Shown here in pieces: positions 16,781-24,694 of a DNA stretch of 38,395 bases. The stretch covers positions 1-38,395 of the forward strand of contig CAYMEX010000023.1 of the NCBI GenBank assembly GCA_964389525.1. The letters run 5' to 3'. Below the pieces are notes generated by a model. That model was given only the letters and a program-made list of their open reading frames with translations. It had not been told where the DNA came from and did no database searches. The translations under genes were made by a program, and so were the position numbers. This stretch comes from JAFLTL01 sp964389525. GTDB taxonomy: Bacteria; Bacteroidota; Bacteroidia; Bacteroidales; Muribaculaceae. The first letter of the stretch is position 1; each line of letters opens with the position of its first letter.

Positions 16781-17671
16781 ATGACACTACCACATTACAA
16801 TCAGCCACAAATATCAGTCGCCGATCAAATAAGGCTCCTGAAATCGGAAGGTCTTTATTTCTCTAATGAGAATAAGGCACAACACATTTTGGAAAACATA
16901 AGCTTTTTCCGAATGAAAAGCTATCTTAGACCATTTCGTCAACCACATCTGCGTCAGTTCAAAGAGGGAGCAAGTTTTGAAGATGCCTATTCTCTATATA
17001 AATTCGACTCAGCATTGAGAAAAATGATTTACTCAGAGCTGGAGAAAATAGAAGTATCAATACGTACGCAACTGTCATTAATCATGGGTGATGAGGCCGG
17101 AATATACTGGTTTGAGAAACCGGATAATTTTCGGAATTACAATCGTCATGCCATATTACTGAATAATTTGCAGACTGAATTGCAAAGGAGTGATGATGAT
17201 GACATAGTAAGTTTTCGACAGAGATATTCCAATAAATTTCCTCCAAGCTGGATGACATTTGAAATAAGCTCGTTTGGGACCTTATCTATGATGTACCGCT
17301 GGTTAAATGCTGGCCACGCCAGACGAAAGATTGCACGATTCTACGGTCTGACAGATACAGTAATGGAATCATGGTTACACTCAATAGTATATGTCAGGAA
17401 TCTTTGCGCCCATCACAGCCGTTTATGGAATCGTCGTTTGAGTATTAACGCACTTGTGCCTCGCAATACGAATCTACCTTTTATAAATATCCCCAATGAC
17501 ACAAAAAAGGTATATTACATTCTTTCAATCATATTGTATTTCCTTCAAGCAGTAAATCCGCAAAACACATTTGCCACCCGATTTAAATCGCTACTTATAG
17601 AATACCCGGGAGTGGATATCTCCGCAATGGGTTTTCCAAAAAATTGGGAAGATGAAAGCATCTGGAAATAA
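16781..17671 (+). CDS. Abi_2 (AbiD/AbiF-like) HEPN-domain abortive-infection protein
   Basis: A 296-residue protein of the Abi_2 family, implicated in abortive-infection phage defence. The start at 16781 gives MTLPHYNQPQISVADQIRLL, the usual family opening. Conserved blocks are ISFFRMKSYLRPF, YKFDSALRKMIYSELEKIEVSIR, WMTFEISSFGTLSMMY and the HEPN ribonuclease signature VYVRNLCAHHSRLWNR (Arg206 to His211, R-x4-H). The gene is clearly more AT-rich than its neighbours and sits alone, which suggests horizontal acquisition. Relatives are reported to be RNA-cleaving toxins paired with non-coding RNAs, which makes the hairpin leader relevant. No protein antitoxin gene is adjacent. The next gene starts 153 bases away with its own promoter. 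Confidence 0.88.
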   Translation: MTLPHYNQPQISVADQIRLLKSEGLYFSNENKAQHILENISFFRMKSYLRPFRQPHLRQFKEGASFEDAYSLYKFDSALRKMIYSELEKIEVSIRTQLSLIMGDEAGIYWFEKPDNFRNYNRHAILLNNLQTELQRSDDDDIVSFRQRYSNKFPPSWMTFEISSFGTLSMMYRWLNAGHARRKIARFYGLTDTVMESWLHSIVYVRNLCAHHSRLWNRRLSINALVPRNTNLPFINIPNDTKKVYYILSIILYFLQAVNPQNTFATRFKSLLIEYPGVDISAMGFPKNWEDESIWK

Positions 17672-17725
17672 TCACTGATGATTCATGCTAAGGCAGTCGG
17701 CAAGTGAAAAATTTAACATTTTTTA

Positions 17726-17735
17726 CCCCCCCCCC
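17726..17735. repeat. C10 homopolymer tract upstream of the outer-membrane receptor promoter
   Basis: Ten Cs lie about 32 bp upstream of the -7 box of the downstream receptor gene, slightly beyond the -33 position. Changes in tract length would alter the spacing between upstream binding sites and the promoter. It is the second tract of this length in the window. Confidence 0.85.
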
Positions 17736-17767
17736 TGAAAAATTCCATATTTTTAAACCTATTATGT

Positions 17768-17776
17768 TATATTTGC
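17768..17776 (+). promoter_or_regulatory. -7 box of the outer-membrane receptor gene
   Basis: TATATTTGC is a perfect TAnnTTTG match 49 bases before the ATG at 17825. The -33 region has only TTTT-like sequence. Confidence 0.6.
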
Positions 17777-17824
17777 GTCATTCAGCATAACTGAAAAATC
17801 ATTTTTCCAATAGACTTAAAAAGA

Positions 17825-20308
17825 ATGTCACGTTTCAAAACACGCAGTATCATACTGTTAATACTGCTTTTCATGGCGATTGCAGCCGAGGCCCAAAACT
17901 TTGCCGTAAAAGGAATTGCCATCGACAGCGAGGGCGAACCCGAGATATATGCCACAGTAAGAGTATTCCAGCAGACCGACTCCGTCACCCCGGTCAGCAT
18001 GGGTGTCACCGGCAACGACGGCAGCTTCAACTGTGCCCTGAAAAAAGCCGGAGCATACCGGCTCATGCTCGTCTCGGTCGGCAAAGCACCGGCAGTGAAA
18101 GAGTTTGAAGTGACAGCAGCAAATCCGGTGGCCGATCTTGACACTATCGTCACCAACATCGACGATAATATTCTCGGCGAGGTTGTCGTCGAGGCCGCCC
18201 GGCCGCTCGTGTCGGTCGAAATCGACCGTATCAGCTACGATGTGACAAGCGACGTAGAGTCCAAAACATCGATGCTCAACGAGACGCTCAACAAAGTGCC
18301 GCTTGTGAGCGTCGACCCCGACGGCACAATCAAGGTAAACGGCTCAACCAGCTTCAAGATCTACAAGAACGGACGCCCCAACAACTCCTACAGCAACAAC
18401 GCCAAAGAGATCTTCAAGGCGCTCCCCGCCTCGATGATACAGAAGATCGAGGTCATTACCGATCCGGGCGCACGCGAGGATGCCGAGGGCACGACCGCCA
18501 TCCTCAACATCATCACCGTAAAAAACGTGATAACAAAAGGCGCGATGGGAAATGTAGGACTTAACTACAACTCGTACAACAATGTGCCGACGCCAAACTT
18601 ATGGATGTCGGCGCAATACGACAAGTTCTCGCTTTCGCTCTACGGCGGCGGATCTGTCACCACCCGCAACACAGGCTCAAAAAGCCGTTCGGAGTCAGAA
18701 ACGAAATATCTGCAGACAGGCAACCGTCTGCTGTCGGAAAGCGAGTCAGACAGGAAGGGTGTCATGGGCTACTGGGGACTCGAGAGCAGTCTTGATCTCG
18801 ACAAATACAACCTGTTCACTTTTGAGTTCGGTGGTTTCCTCTCTTCCGGCAACAACGTATCGGCTTCGTCGACAAAAATGCTCGACGCCGCAGGCAACAA
18901 GATTTACAGCTACAATACAATAGGCCGGACACATCCGCAACGGTGGACCGACCTCAACGGCAGCTTCAACTACCAGCGTTCCACCGACCGCGAGGGCGAA
19001 GCGATCATCCTCTCCTACCGGCTCTCGGGAAATCTCAACAAGTCGGTTTCCGAGACCGACTACACCGATGTCGAAAACGCGCCGATGCCATACACAGGCA
19101 TACACGCCGACAGCCGCGAAGATGGCCTCGAGCACACCGTGCAGCTCGACTGGACGCGTCCGATCAACAAGACCAACTCTTTTGACGTAGGCGGCAAGTT
19201 CATCTATCGCGACAACCACAGCAACACCACGCGCGAGTATGTAGGCGTCAACACCGACTACTCCGACTTCAAGCACATAACGGAGATCGGCGCACTGTTT
19301 GCCGACTACCGCCTGAACTTCGGCAAATTCGGAGCACGCGCCGGTCTGCGCTACGAGTACTCGCATCTCTCGGCGAAATTTCTCGACGGTTCGGCCGATC
19401 CTTTCTCGGCCAATCTCAACGACTGGGTGCCCAACGCATCGGTTATGTACAACGTCAACCAGCGCAATTCGCTGAAACTGTCATTCGGTTCACGCATACA
19501 GCGTCCCGGCATCTATTACCTCAACCCGGCAGTAAACACATCGCCCAACGAGACGTCGGAGGGTAATCCCGACCTCTCGAGCGTCAGGCAGAACACCCTT
19601 GGTCTCAACTACAACCTCATGGGAGCGAAAATATCGGTAAGTTTCAACACCGATTTCAACTTCGCCAACAACGAGATCATCAGCGTCCAACATGCCGACG
19701 GCGACCACACCTACTCCAACTACGCCAACGCGGGCCGTCGTCGCAACGTCGGTTTCGGTGGTTACGTCAGCTGGCGTCCGACGGCCAAGACCTCACTGAT
19801 GGTCAACGTCAGAGCCAACTACACATACGTCAAGAATCCATACAGCGGAGAGAAAAGTTCGGGATGGGGCCACATGATCTACGGCAACTTCACGCAACGT
19901 CTGCCGTGGAAGATGCACCTGTCGGTCTACGGCAACTACTGGGTATCGACACCGAGCCTCTATTCACGCATGGATGCCTACGGGCTTTCCAATCTCTTCT
20001 GGGGACTTAACCTGCGACGCTCATTCCTCAAAGAAGATCGCCTGAGTGTAGGCGTCAACGTCTCCAACCCGATACGCACGCGCCATCCGGGCTACATCAA
20101 CAAGTCATGGAACGACGGCATGACATCACGGTCACGCAGCTACCAATACCGCATGACGACATTCGGGGTTTATGTCAGCTACCGGTTCGGAAGCCTGAAC
20201 ACCTCGGTCAAGAAGGTCAAGAAAGGCATCTCCAACGACGATGTTGTAGGCGGTTCATCGGGAGGAGGAGCATCTGAGTCGCAAGGCGCATCAGGAGGAA
20301 GCAACTGA
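17825..20308 (+). CDS. TonB-receptor-like outer-membrane beta-barrel protein with carboxypeptidase-regulatory domain
   Basis: An 827-residue outer-membrane barrel of the type annotated as outer membrane beta-barrel family (OMP_b-brl_3), related to TonB-dependent receptors. It has a Sec signal peptide (MSRFKTRSIILLILLFMAIAAEAQ). A CarboxypepD_reg-like domain follows (about 27-108, VKGIAIDSEGEPEIYATVRV), then a plug (about 115-220, with LNETLNKVPLVSVDPDGTIKVN and ASMIQKIEVITDPGAREDAEG). The barrel runs to about residue 795, with the usual RNSLKLSFGSRIQRPGIYYL and NPDLSSVRQN motifs. The C-terminus ends in a Gly/Ser-rich tail. No SusD partner is adjacent, so a glycan role is not indicated; the ligand is unknown. 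Confidence 0.9.
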   Translation: MSRFKTRSIILLILLFMAIAAEAQNFAVKGIAIDSEGEPEIYATVRVFQQTDSVTPVSMGVTGNDGSFNCALKKAGAYRLMLVSVGKAPAVKEFEVTAANPVADLDTIVTNIDDNILGEVVVEAARPLVSVEIDRISYDVTSDVESKTSMLNETLNKVPLVSVDPDGTIKVNGSTSFKIYKNGRPNNSYSNNAKEIFKALPASMIQKIEVITDPGAREDAEGTTAILNIITVKNVITKGAMGNVGLNYNSYNNVPTPNLWMSAQYDKFSLSLYGGGSVTTRNTGSKSRSESETKYLQTGNRLLSESESDRKGVMGYWGLESSLDLDKYNLFTFEFGGFLSSGNNVSASSTKMLDAAGNKIYSYNTIGRTHPQRWTDLNGSFNYQRSTDREGEAIILSYRLSGNLNKSVSETDYTDVENAPMPYTGIHADSREDGLEHTVQLDWTRPINKTNSFDVGGKFIYRDNHSNTTREYVGVNTDYSDFKHITEIGALFADYRLNFGKFGARAGLRYEYSHLSAKFLDGSADPFSANLNDWVPNASVMYNVNQRNSLKLSFGSRIQRPGIYYLNPAVNTSPNETSEGNPDLSSVRQNTLGLNYNLMGAKISVSFNTDFNFANNEIISVQHADGDHTYSNYANAGRRRNVGFGGYVSWRPTAKTSLMVNVRANYTYVKNPYSGEKSSGWGHMIYGNFTQRLPWKMHLSVYGNYWVSTPSLYSRMDAYGLSNLFWGLNLRRSFLKEDRLSVGVNVSNPIRTRHPGYINKSWNDGMTSRSRSYQYRMTTFGVYVSYRFGSLNTSVKKVKKGISNDDVVGGSSGGGASESQGASGGSN

Positions 20309-20393
20309 CACGATCATCGTCCTTTCGCACAGAAAGCTATAGTTTTCGCGACATAATTTCATTCCACCTATTCCGTTTAACAATTTAATAAAT

Positions 20394-20401
20394 TAAATTT
20401 G
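20394..20401 (+). promoter_or_regulatory. -7-like box five bases before the apbE start codon
   Basis: TAAATTTG ends at 20401, and the apbE ATG is at 20406. If used, transcription would start at about the ATG, implying a nearly leaderless mRNA. No -33 TTTG is seen at the normal distance, and the region is AT-rich enough for a chance match. Confidence 0.35.
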
Positions 20402-20405
20402 TGGA

Positions 20406-21419
20406 ATGAAAGGTGTGTCGAAGTTGATCGTGGCCATATGCGCCGTTGTCATGGCAGCCGGTTGCGGCAGCCGGCAGTGGCGAAGCTATCGTGGGCTCAC
20501 ATGTGGCACTGCGTGCAACATCACCTATCTTTCAGCCACCGACTTCAATGACTCGATCGCCGCATTGCTCGGCATGATCGAGCGAGAGATCTCGGTTTTC
20601 GACTCTCTGAGCCCGGTATCGGCTCTCAACCGCGGCGACAGAGTTGTAGCATCAGGCATACTGCGACGCGCGTTTGAAGCGTCAAAAGACGTCGCGGCCA
20701 TGAGCGGAGGAGCATGCGACCCGACAGTGGGGCCACTTGTCGAGCTATGGGGATTCGGACGCACAAAAGACCGCCTCACCCCCTCCGACGCCGAGATTGA
20801 CACCGCGCTGACTTCTGTAGGCATTGCCGACTGCGACATCACGCCCGACGGCGTCATCATCAGGAAGTCGCCACACACCTCGTTTAATTTCGGAGCGATA
20901 GGCAAAGGACTTGCCGCACGCGAAGTCGCGGAAATGCTGCGACGCAACGGCGTCGCCGACTGCATGGTCGAGGTAGGCGGAGATCTTGCCCTGTCGGGCG
21001 AAAACCCGCGAGGCACAGCATGGATACTACAGATCGACGCACCTGTCGAGGAAACAGGAGCACCCTCACATGAGCAACTTCTCAAGATAGAACTCAGCGA
21101 TTGCGGCATAGCCACATCGGGCAACTACCGCAACTACCGCGACGACCCGGACGGACACCGCTACGGACACACCATAAACCCCGTCACCGGGCGCCCTGTA
21201 GCCACCGACGTGCTGAGCGCTACAGTCATCGCCCCCGACGCGGCGACCGCCGACGGCCTTGCCACCGCCTGCATGGTGCTCGGAAGCAGCGCAGCCCTCG
21301 ACATGACCGCCCGCCTCGATGGCGTCGAGATACTGCTTGTGACACTGTCAGAAGACAGCCGGTCGCCATGGAAGATCATCACATCACAGGGCTTCCCGGC
21401 TCCGACGCCCAACGACTGA
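20406..21419 (+). CDS. apbE: FAD:protein FMN transferase (ApbE), lipoprotein
   Basis: ApbE transfers FMN from FAD to a threonine of target proteins, for example the RnfG and NqrB/C subunits of respiratory complexes, on the periplasmic side. This 337-residue protein has a lipoprotein signal (MKGVSKLIVAICAVVMAAGC, Cys20). Family motifs are CDPTVGPLVELWGFG, FNFGAIGKGLAAREVAEML, MVEVGGDLALSG, IATSGNYRNYR, YGHTINPVTGRP and the metal-binding DAATADGLATACMVLG. Length and motifs are complete. No Rnf or Nqr genes are adjacent in the window. A glycerophosphodiesterase follows 34 bases downstream and may be co-transcribed. Confidence 0.95.
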   Translation: MKGVSKLIVAICAVVMAAGCGSRQWRSYRGLTCGTACNITYLSATDFNDSIAALLGMIEREISVFDSLSPVSALNRGDRVVASGILRRAFEASKDVAAMSGGACDPTVGPLVELWGFGRTKDRLTPSDAEIDTALTSVGIADCDITPDGVIIRKSPHTSFNFGAIGKGLAAREVAEMLRRNGVADCMVEVGGDLALSGENPRGTAWILQIDAPVEETGAPSHEQLLKIELSDCGIATSGNYRNYRDDPDGHRYGHTINPVTGRPVATDVLSATVIAPDAATADGLATACMVLGSSAALDMTARLDGVEILLVTLSEDSRSPWKIITSQGFPAPTPND

Positions 21420-21453
21420 ACAAAACAAAACAGCAACAACCAATAAACTTATC

Positions 21454-22218
21454 ATGAAAATTGCAGCATTTCTCACAGCAGCACTGATCGGACTGACCGC
21501 TGTTGCTCAGCCCAAAATCGTAGCTCACCGCGGATATTGGCGCACTGCCGGATCGGCACAGAACTCAATCGCCTCATGGCAGAAAGCCGACTCTGTCGGC
21601 GTCTACGGCTCAGAGATGGACGTGTGGATGAACGCCGACGGCGGACTCGTCGTAAACCACGACCAGACATTCAAAGGCGTCAACATGGTCAACGCGACAT
21701 TCAACGAGGCAACCGCCGTGATTCTCGACAATGGCGAGAACCTCCCCTCGCTCGACAAATACCTTGCTACCGTAGCCGCCACGCCCGGCAATACACGCCT
21801 TGTGCTTGAGATGAAATCGCTTCCCTCGCTCGTGCGCGAGGACGAGGCCGTCGACAAGATCGTCGATGCTCTGAAATACTATCACCTCATCGACCGCACC
21901 GACATCATCGCGTTCTCTATCAACGCATGTATCGCGTTCAAGAAAGCACTTCCTCCCCACGTGCCGGTGTATTACCTCGACGGTGATCTGACCCCGAACA
22001 AGCTCAAGGCTCTCGGGCTGGCAGGAGCCGACTATCACTACAACGTCATCTACAAACACCCCGAGTGGGTCAAGCAGGCCCATGACCTCGGACTGAAAGT
22101 CAACGTGTGGACTGTCGACAAAGTCGAGGACATGAAGAAACTCATCGACATGGACGTGGACTTCATCACGACCAACGAGCCCGAACTCCTGCGCCAGGTG
22201 CTCGACGGAAAGAAATAA
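21454..22218 (+). CDS. Glycerophosphodiester phosphodiesterase family protein, secreted
   Basis: A 254-residue GDPD enzyme that would hydrolyse glycerophosphodiesters to glycerol-3-phosphate and an alcohol in the periplasm. A signal peptide (MKIAAFLTAALIGLTAVA) is followed by the TIM-barrel motifs: AHRGYW with catalytic His25 and Arg26, YGSEMDVWMNADGGLVVNHD with metal ligands Glu54 and Asp56 and catalytic His69, and LVLEMKS. The barrel closes with KVNVWTVDKVEDMKKLIDMD and DFITTNEPE. The gene ends just before a strong terminator. Substrate head-group preference cannot be read from sequence. Confidence 0.94.
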   Translation: MKIAAFLTAALIGLTAVAQPKIVAHRGYWRTAGSAQNSIASWQKADSVGVYGSEMDVWMNADGGLVVNHDQTFKGVNMVNATFNEATAVILDNGENLPSLDKYLATVAATPGNTRLVLEMKSLPSLVREDEAVDKIVDALKYYHLIDRTDIIAFSINACIAFKKALPPHVPVYYLDGDLTPNKLKALGLAGADYHYNVIYKHPEWVKQAHDLGLKVNVWTVDKVEDMKKLIDMDVDFITTNEPELLRQVLDGKK

Positions 22219-22237
22219 TATACACCTGATCAATGCC

Positions 22238-22277
22238 GCGGGCCGACCCTTGGTTGGGGGTCGGCCCGCATTTTTTT
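22238..22277 (+). terminator. Strong Rho-independent terminator after the glycerophosphodiesterase gene
   Basis: GCGGGCCGACCC and GGGTCGGCCCGC form a perfect 12-bp stem around an 8-base loop, followed by A and seven Ts. It lies 19 bases after the stop codon. The T-run exists only on the plus strand, so it terminates plus-strand transcripts. Confidence 0.95.
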
Positions 22278-22281
22278 CGTT

Positions 22282-23145
22282 TCAGCGTCCTGTCACCTCG
22301 CGGCGCAGCCACTCCTCAAGTTCCGCCTTCCACAAATCCTTGTAGGGGAAACTGTCGTAATATCCCCATCCATGGCCGCCGGTAGGATAGACATGCAATG
22401 TCGATATCACGCCGCTACGCGTCAGCGCGTCAAAATATCTCAGACTGTTGGCTACAGGCACAGCAGCGTCGTCGGCCGACACCATTATGAAAGCCTTGGG
22501 AGTGTCGGCAGTAACCTGAAGTTCGTTGCTGAACTTATGCAGCTGCTTGGCCGTAGGCGCATTTCCACATAGATTATCGACCGATCCCTGGTGGGTGACA
22601 CCCTTCTCTGTCGTCACGACCGGATAGAACAGCACCTGGAAATCGGGGCGCGTCTCGGCCGACGAGTAGTGCGTCGCAAGCGTGGTGGCAAGATGCCCTC
22701 CGGCCGATGCTCCCGCTATGCCCACCGACTTCGGGTTGACGCCCCATTCGGCAGCATGCGAGCGCATGATGCGCATCGCCTGTTCGGCATCAGACAGCGG
22801 CACGTCGTCATGGCCGTTAGGCATTCTGTATTTCAGCACTGCATATGTTATCCCCTGCGAGTTCATCCAGTCGGCCATGTCCGTACCCTCGTGAGCCATG
22901 GCAAGGCCGGCATACGCACCGCCCGGACACATCACGATGGCCGTGCCGTTGGGCTTTTCGGCCGGATACACATAGAGCACCGGATGGGTCACCGACGTCA
23001 CGCAGACACCTGAAATGCCTTCAGGCCCCGTCAGTTCGTTTGTGTTAGGCGCTCCATCGGGCCACAAATTGATCTCGATCACCTTGGATTGTGCTGCAAG
23101 ATTCATCAGAACAAGCAAAGACGTTAAACAAAAGATTTTCTTCAT
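22282..23145 (-). CDS. Secreted alpha/beta hydrolase (esterase/lipase-like)
   Basis: A 287-residue exported esterase-like enzyme. The signal peptide is MKKIFCLTSLLVLMNLAAQS. The alpha/beta-hydrolase fold shows the oxyanion segment CPGGAYAGL (residues 73-81), nucleophile Ser147 in GASAGGHLA, an acid residue at about Asp225/226 in SADDAAVPV, and His258 in TGGHGWGYY. The N-terminal block INLWPDGAPNTNELTGPEG is typical of Bacteroidetes proteins related to acetylxylan esterases and BD-FAE. It may deacylate polysaccharides or small esters, but no glycan-utilisation genes flank it. The stop lies just past the converging terminator. Confidence 0.92.
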   Translation of the reverse strand: MKKIFCLTSLLVLMNLAAQSKVIEINLWPDGAPNTNELTGPEGISGVCVTSVTHPVLYVYPAEKPNGTAIVMCPGGAYAGLAMAHEGTDMADWMNSQGITYAVLKYRMPNGHDDVPLSDAEQAMRIMRSHAAEWGVNPKSVGIAGASAGGHLATTLATHYSSAETRPDFQVLFYPVVTTEKGVTHQGSVDNLCGNAPTAKQLHKFSNELQVTADTPKAFIMVSADDAAVPVANSLRYFDALTRSGVISTLHVYPTGGHGWGYYDSFPYKDLWKAELEEWLRREVTGR

Positions 23146-23260
23146 ATCTCGTTATGTGATTAGTTGGCTATCCATATGTCACACACACATAACGCTAATA
23201 TACGGCGACTTCACGACACATGCAAGCACCATCCCCCACTAAAAGATTGTGCCAAAACAG

Positions 23261-23279
23261 GCTTTGGGCGTACTGTCGC
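23261..23279 (+). repeat. 19-bp direct repeat, copy 1
   Basis: GCTTTGGGCGTACTGTCGC is identical to 23826-23844. The two copies bracket the long inverted repeat. Confidence 0.85.
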
Positions 23280-23390
23280 ACGCCTCTACGGCGTTTAAAA
23301 TTGATCGCATGTATGACATGATGCTGATTTGCTGTGGCGTGCGACCATATTTCCGTAACTGCATCGCGATAGCGATATGATATCTGCAGG

Positions 23391-23429
23391 CCCGTATATC
23401 GAAATCGCGCAGCGATGAAGATATGCGGG
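23391..23429. repeat. Hairpin with nested GCA triloop
   Basis: CCCGTATATC and GATATGCGGG form a 10-bp stem with one wobble. Inside it is TCGC-GCA-GCGA (23405-23415), a perfect mini-hairpin with a C-GCA-G loop. No T-run follows. Confidence 0.6.
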
Positions 23430-23482
23430 TTCAAGGCACACCATTAACCCACGATGCCGTCAGGTATCGGATCCAATACTCC

Positions 23483-23760
23483 TCAACCCACCGCACGGGT
23501 TGCACCTGCCACATCTGCAGATCCGTCGAAGACGGATTATAATATCAAGCCCCACATCAAGCGCGAAGCGCGAAGGTGTGGGGATATGTTCGATTTGACT
23601 TTACGGGGCCTCGGAGAGGTCATATATCCGACATCTTCGATGCCGTTTCTCTGGATTATTCTTTACCCCATGCCTTCGCTACGCTCGACATGGGGCTTGG
23701 TATTATAATCCGTCTCCGACGGAGGAGTACGTGGCAGATGCTCCTTGTGGCGGTGGGTGA
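23483..23760. repeat. Long imperfect inverted repeat (about 80-bp arms)
   Basis: The arm 23483-23563 is the imperfect reverse complement of 23682-23760. The inner 33 bp (23531-23563 against 23682-23714) match at about 29 positions; the outer part is more diverged. The central 118 bp hold further stems: CCCCACA/TGTGGGG (about 23550-23581), GGCCTC-GGA-GAGGTC (23607-23621) and CCCCATG/CATGGGG (23667-23694). Each arm contains a mini-hairpin, ATCCGTC-GAA-GACGGAT on the left and CCGTC-TCC-GACGG on the right. It has the look of a non-coding mobile element or REP/BIME-like cluster. Confidence 0.7.
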
Positions 23761-23825
23761 GCCGCAGCGCGGCGCGATATGAGTAGCACGGTGCTCACGC
23801 GTGTGACGCCCATTTCACGGGCTGC

Positions 23826-23844
23826 GCTTTGGGCGTACTGTCGC
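23826..23844 (+). repeat. 19-bp direct repeat, copy 2
   Basis: Identical to 23261-23279. Here the repeat also pairs partly with the following GCCCAAAGC, forming a small hairpin. Confidence 0.85.
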
Positions 23845-23885
23845 CCAAAGCCTAATTTGACAAACCTTATAGAAAATCGTCGATA

Positions 23886-23914
23886 AAGCGTGCCAGAAAG
23901 ACACCTTGTTACAC
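23886..23914 (+). repeat. Dispersed fragment of the 36.7-38.3 kb repeat unit
   Basis: AAGCGTG, then an altered stem, then GAAAGACACCTTGTTACAC, matches the AAGCGTGTCTGAAAGACACC block of the tandem units nearly base for base. The left half of the stem is changed, so the hairpin is broken here. Confidence 0.65.
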
Positions 23915-23966
23915 GATGCCCCACCACTCCATCATTACTATCCACTCCTACATCACGATACACAAC

Positions 23967-24017
23967 AAAAAAAGAATGAGTATAGCAACTGCACAAGGCT
24001 GTATGCTCTACTCATTC
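23967..24017 (-). terminator. Terminator of tRNA-Asp copy 1
   Basis: Minus-strand stem GAATGAGTAGAGCA/TGCTATACTCATTC (14 positions, one mismatch) followed by seven Ts. Confidence 0.9.
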
Positions 24018-24031
24018 TCCTCTCTCTCCTG

Positions 24032-24105
24032 CGGTGCGGACGGGACTCGAACCCGCGACCCCCGGCGTGACAGGCCGATATTCTAACCAGCTGAACTACC
24101 GCACC
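24032..24105 (-). tRNA. tRNA-Asp (GTC), copy 1
   Basis: The minus strand folds as a cloverleaf: acceptor GGTGCGG/CCGCACC, D-arm with TAGTTCAGCTGGTTAGA, anticodon loop CTGTCAC (anticodon GTC, aspartate) on the stem TCGGC/GCCGG, and T-arm GCGGGTTCGAGTCCCGT. The discriminator is G, as usual for tRNA-Asp. The 3' CCA is not encoded (CA follows by chance). Length is 74 nt. Confidence 0.97.
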
Positions 24106-24178
24106 ATTGGGATTGTATTTACGAAAGGATTTCTCCTCTCTCCGACGCGCATGCTCCTATGCTCGCCGTTTGTGAGTG

Positions 24179-24210
24179 CAAAGATAGATGACTTTTTTAT
24201 TCTATCCAAA
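24179..24210 (-). promoter_or_regulatory. Promoter of tRNA-Asp copy 1
   Basis: On the minus strand, TTTG (24207-24210), a 20-bp spacer and TATCTTTG (24179-24186) match the Bacteroidetes consensus exactly. Confidence 0.8.
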
Positions 24211-24482
24211 TATTACGCCAACAACTTCACACGATGCAGCCCAAATAAGACAAAAAAAGTCGCCTCCCCCAAAAAAGACACCGCTATGACGCCCCCGACA
24301 CGGCAAAATCAATCCACGCCGACCAGCAGAGCAGAGCCGTTGTATGTCGATATGGCCAATTAACACATCCCGCACAATTCACCCGTGATTATATTTGCAG
24401 AAAAAGCGAGATTATTGAAAAGACTGCAAACCGCCAAAAAGGAGCGACAGCGACAAGCCCCCTCTTCTCTACCGATACACAC

Positions 24483-24533
24483 AAAAAAAGAATGAGTATA
24501 GCAACTGCACAAGGCTGTATGCTCTACTCATTC
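24483..24533 (-). terminator. Terminator of tRNA-Asp copy 2
   Basis: Same stem and seven-T run as copy 1. Confidence 0.9.
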
Positions 24534-24547
24534 TCCTCTCTCTCCTG

Positions 24548-24621
24548 CGGTGCGGACGGGACTCGAACCCGCGACCCCCGGCGTGACAGGCCGATATTCT
24601 AACCAGCTGAACTACCGCACC
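24548..24621 (-). tRNA. tRNA-Asp (GTC), copy 2
   Basis: Identical in sequence and fold to copy 1, with anticodon GTC. It is independently transcribed and terminated. Confidence 0.97.
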
Positions 24622-24694
24622 ATTGGGATTGTATTTCCGAAAGGATTTCTCCTCTCTCCGACGCGCATACTCTTATGCTCGCCGTTTGTGAGTG

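Larger units (their letters stand above)
23146..23966. other. Gene-free hairpin-rich region between the esterase and tRNA-Asp
   Basis: About 820 bases without a credible gene; short open frames here have no family features. It holds a long imperfect inverted repeat, two copies of a 19-bp direct repeat, many perfect short palindromes with three-base loops (for example 23405-23415, 23521-23537, 23561-23571, 23710-23722), and a truncated relative of the repeat unit found at 36.7-38.3 kb. Confidence 0.75.
23956..24213 (-). repeat. tRNA-Asp duplication unit, copy 1 (258 bp)
   Basis: Promoter, tRNA-Asp and terminator form one unit that recurs almost identically at 24473-24729. The tRNA parts are identical, and only a few bases differ in the flanks. 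Confidence 0.92.

Noticed and set aside
24390..24397. Plus-strand -7 box TATATTTG between the two tRNA-Asp genes
   Set aside because: No -33 partner and no downstream plus-strand gene or hairpin RNA; treated as a chance match in AT-rich DNA.
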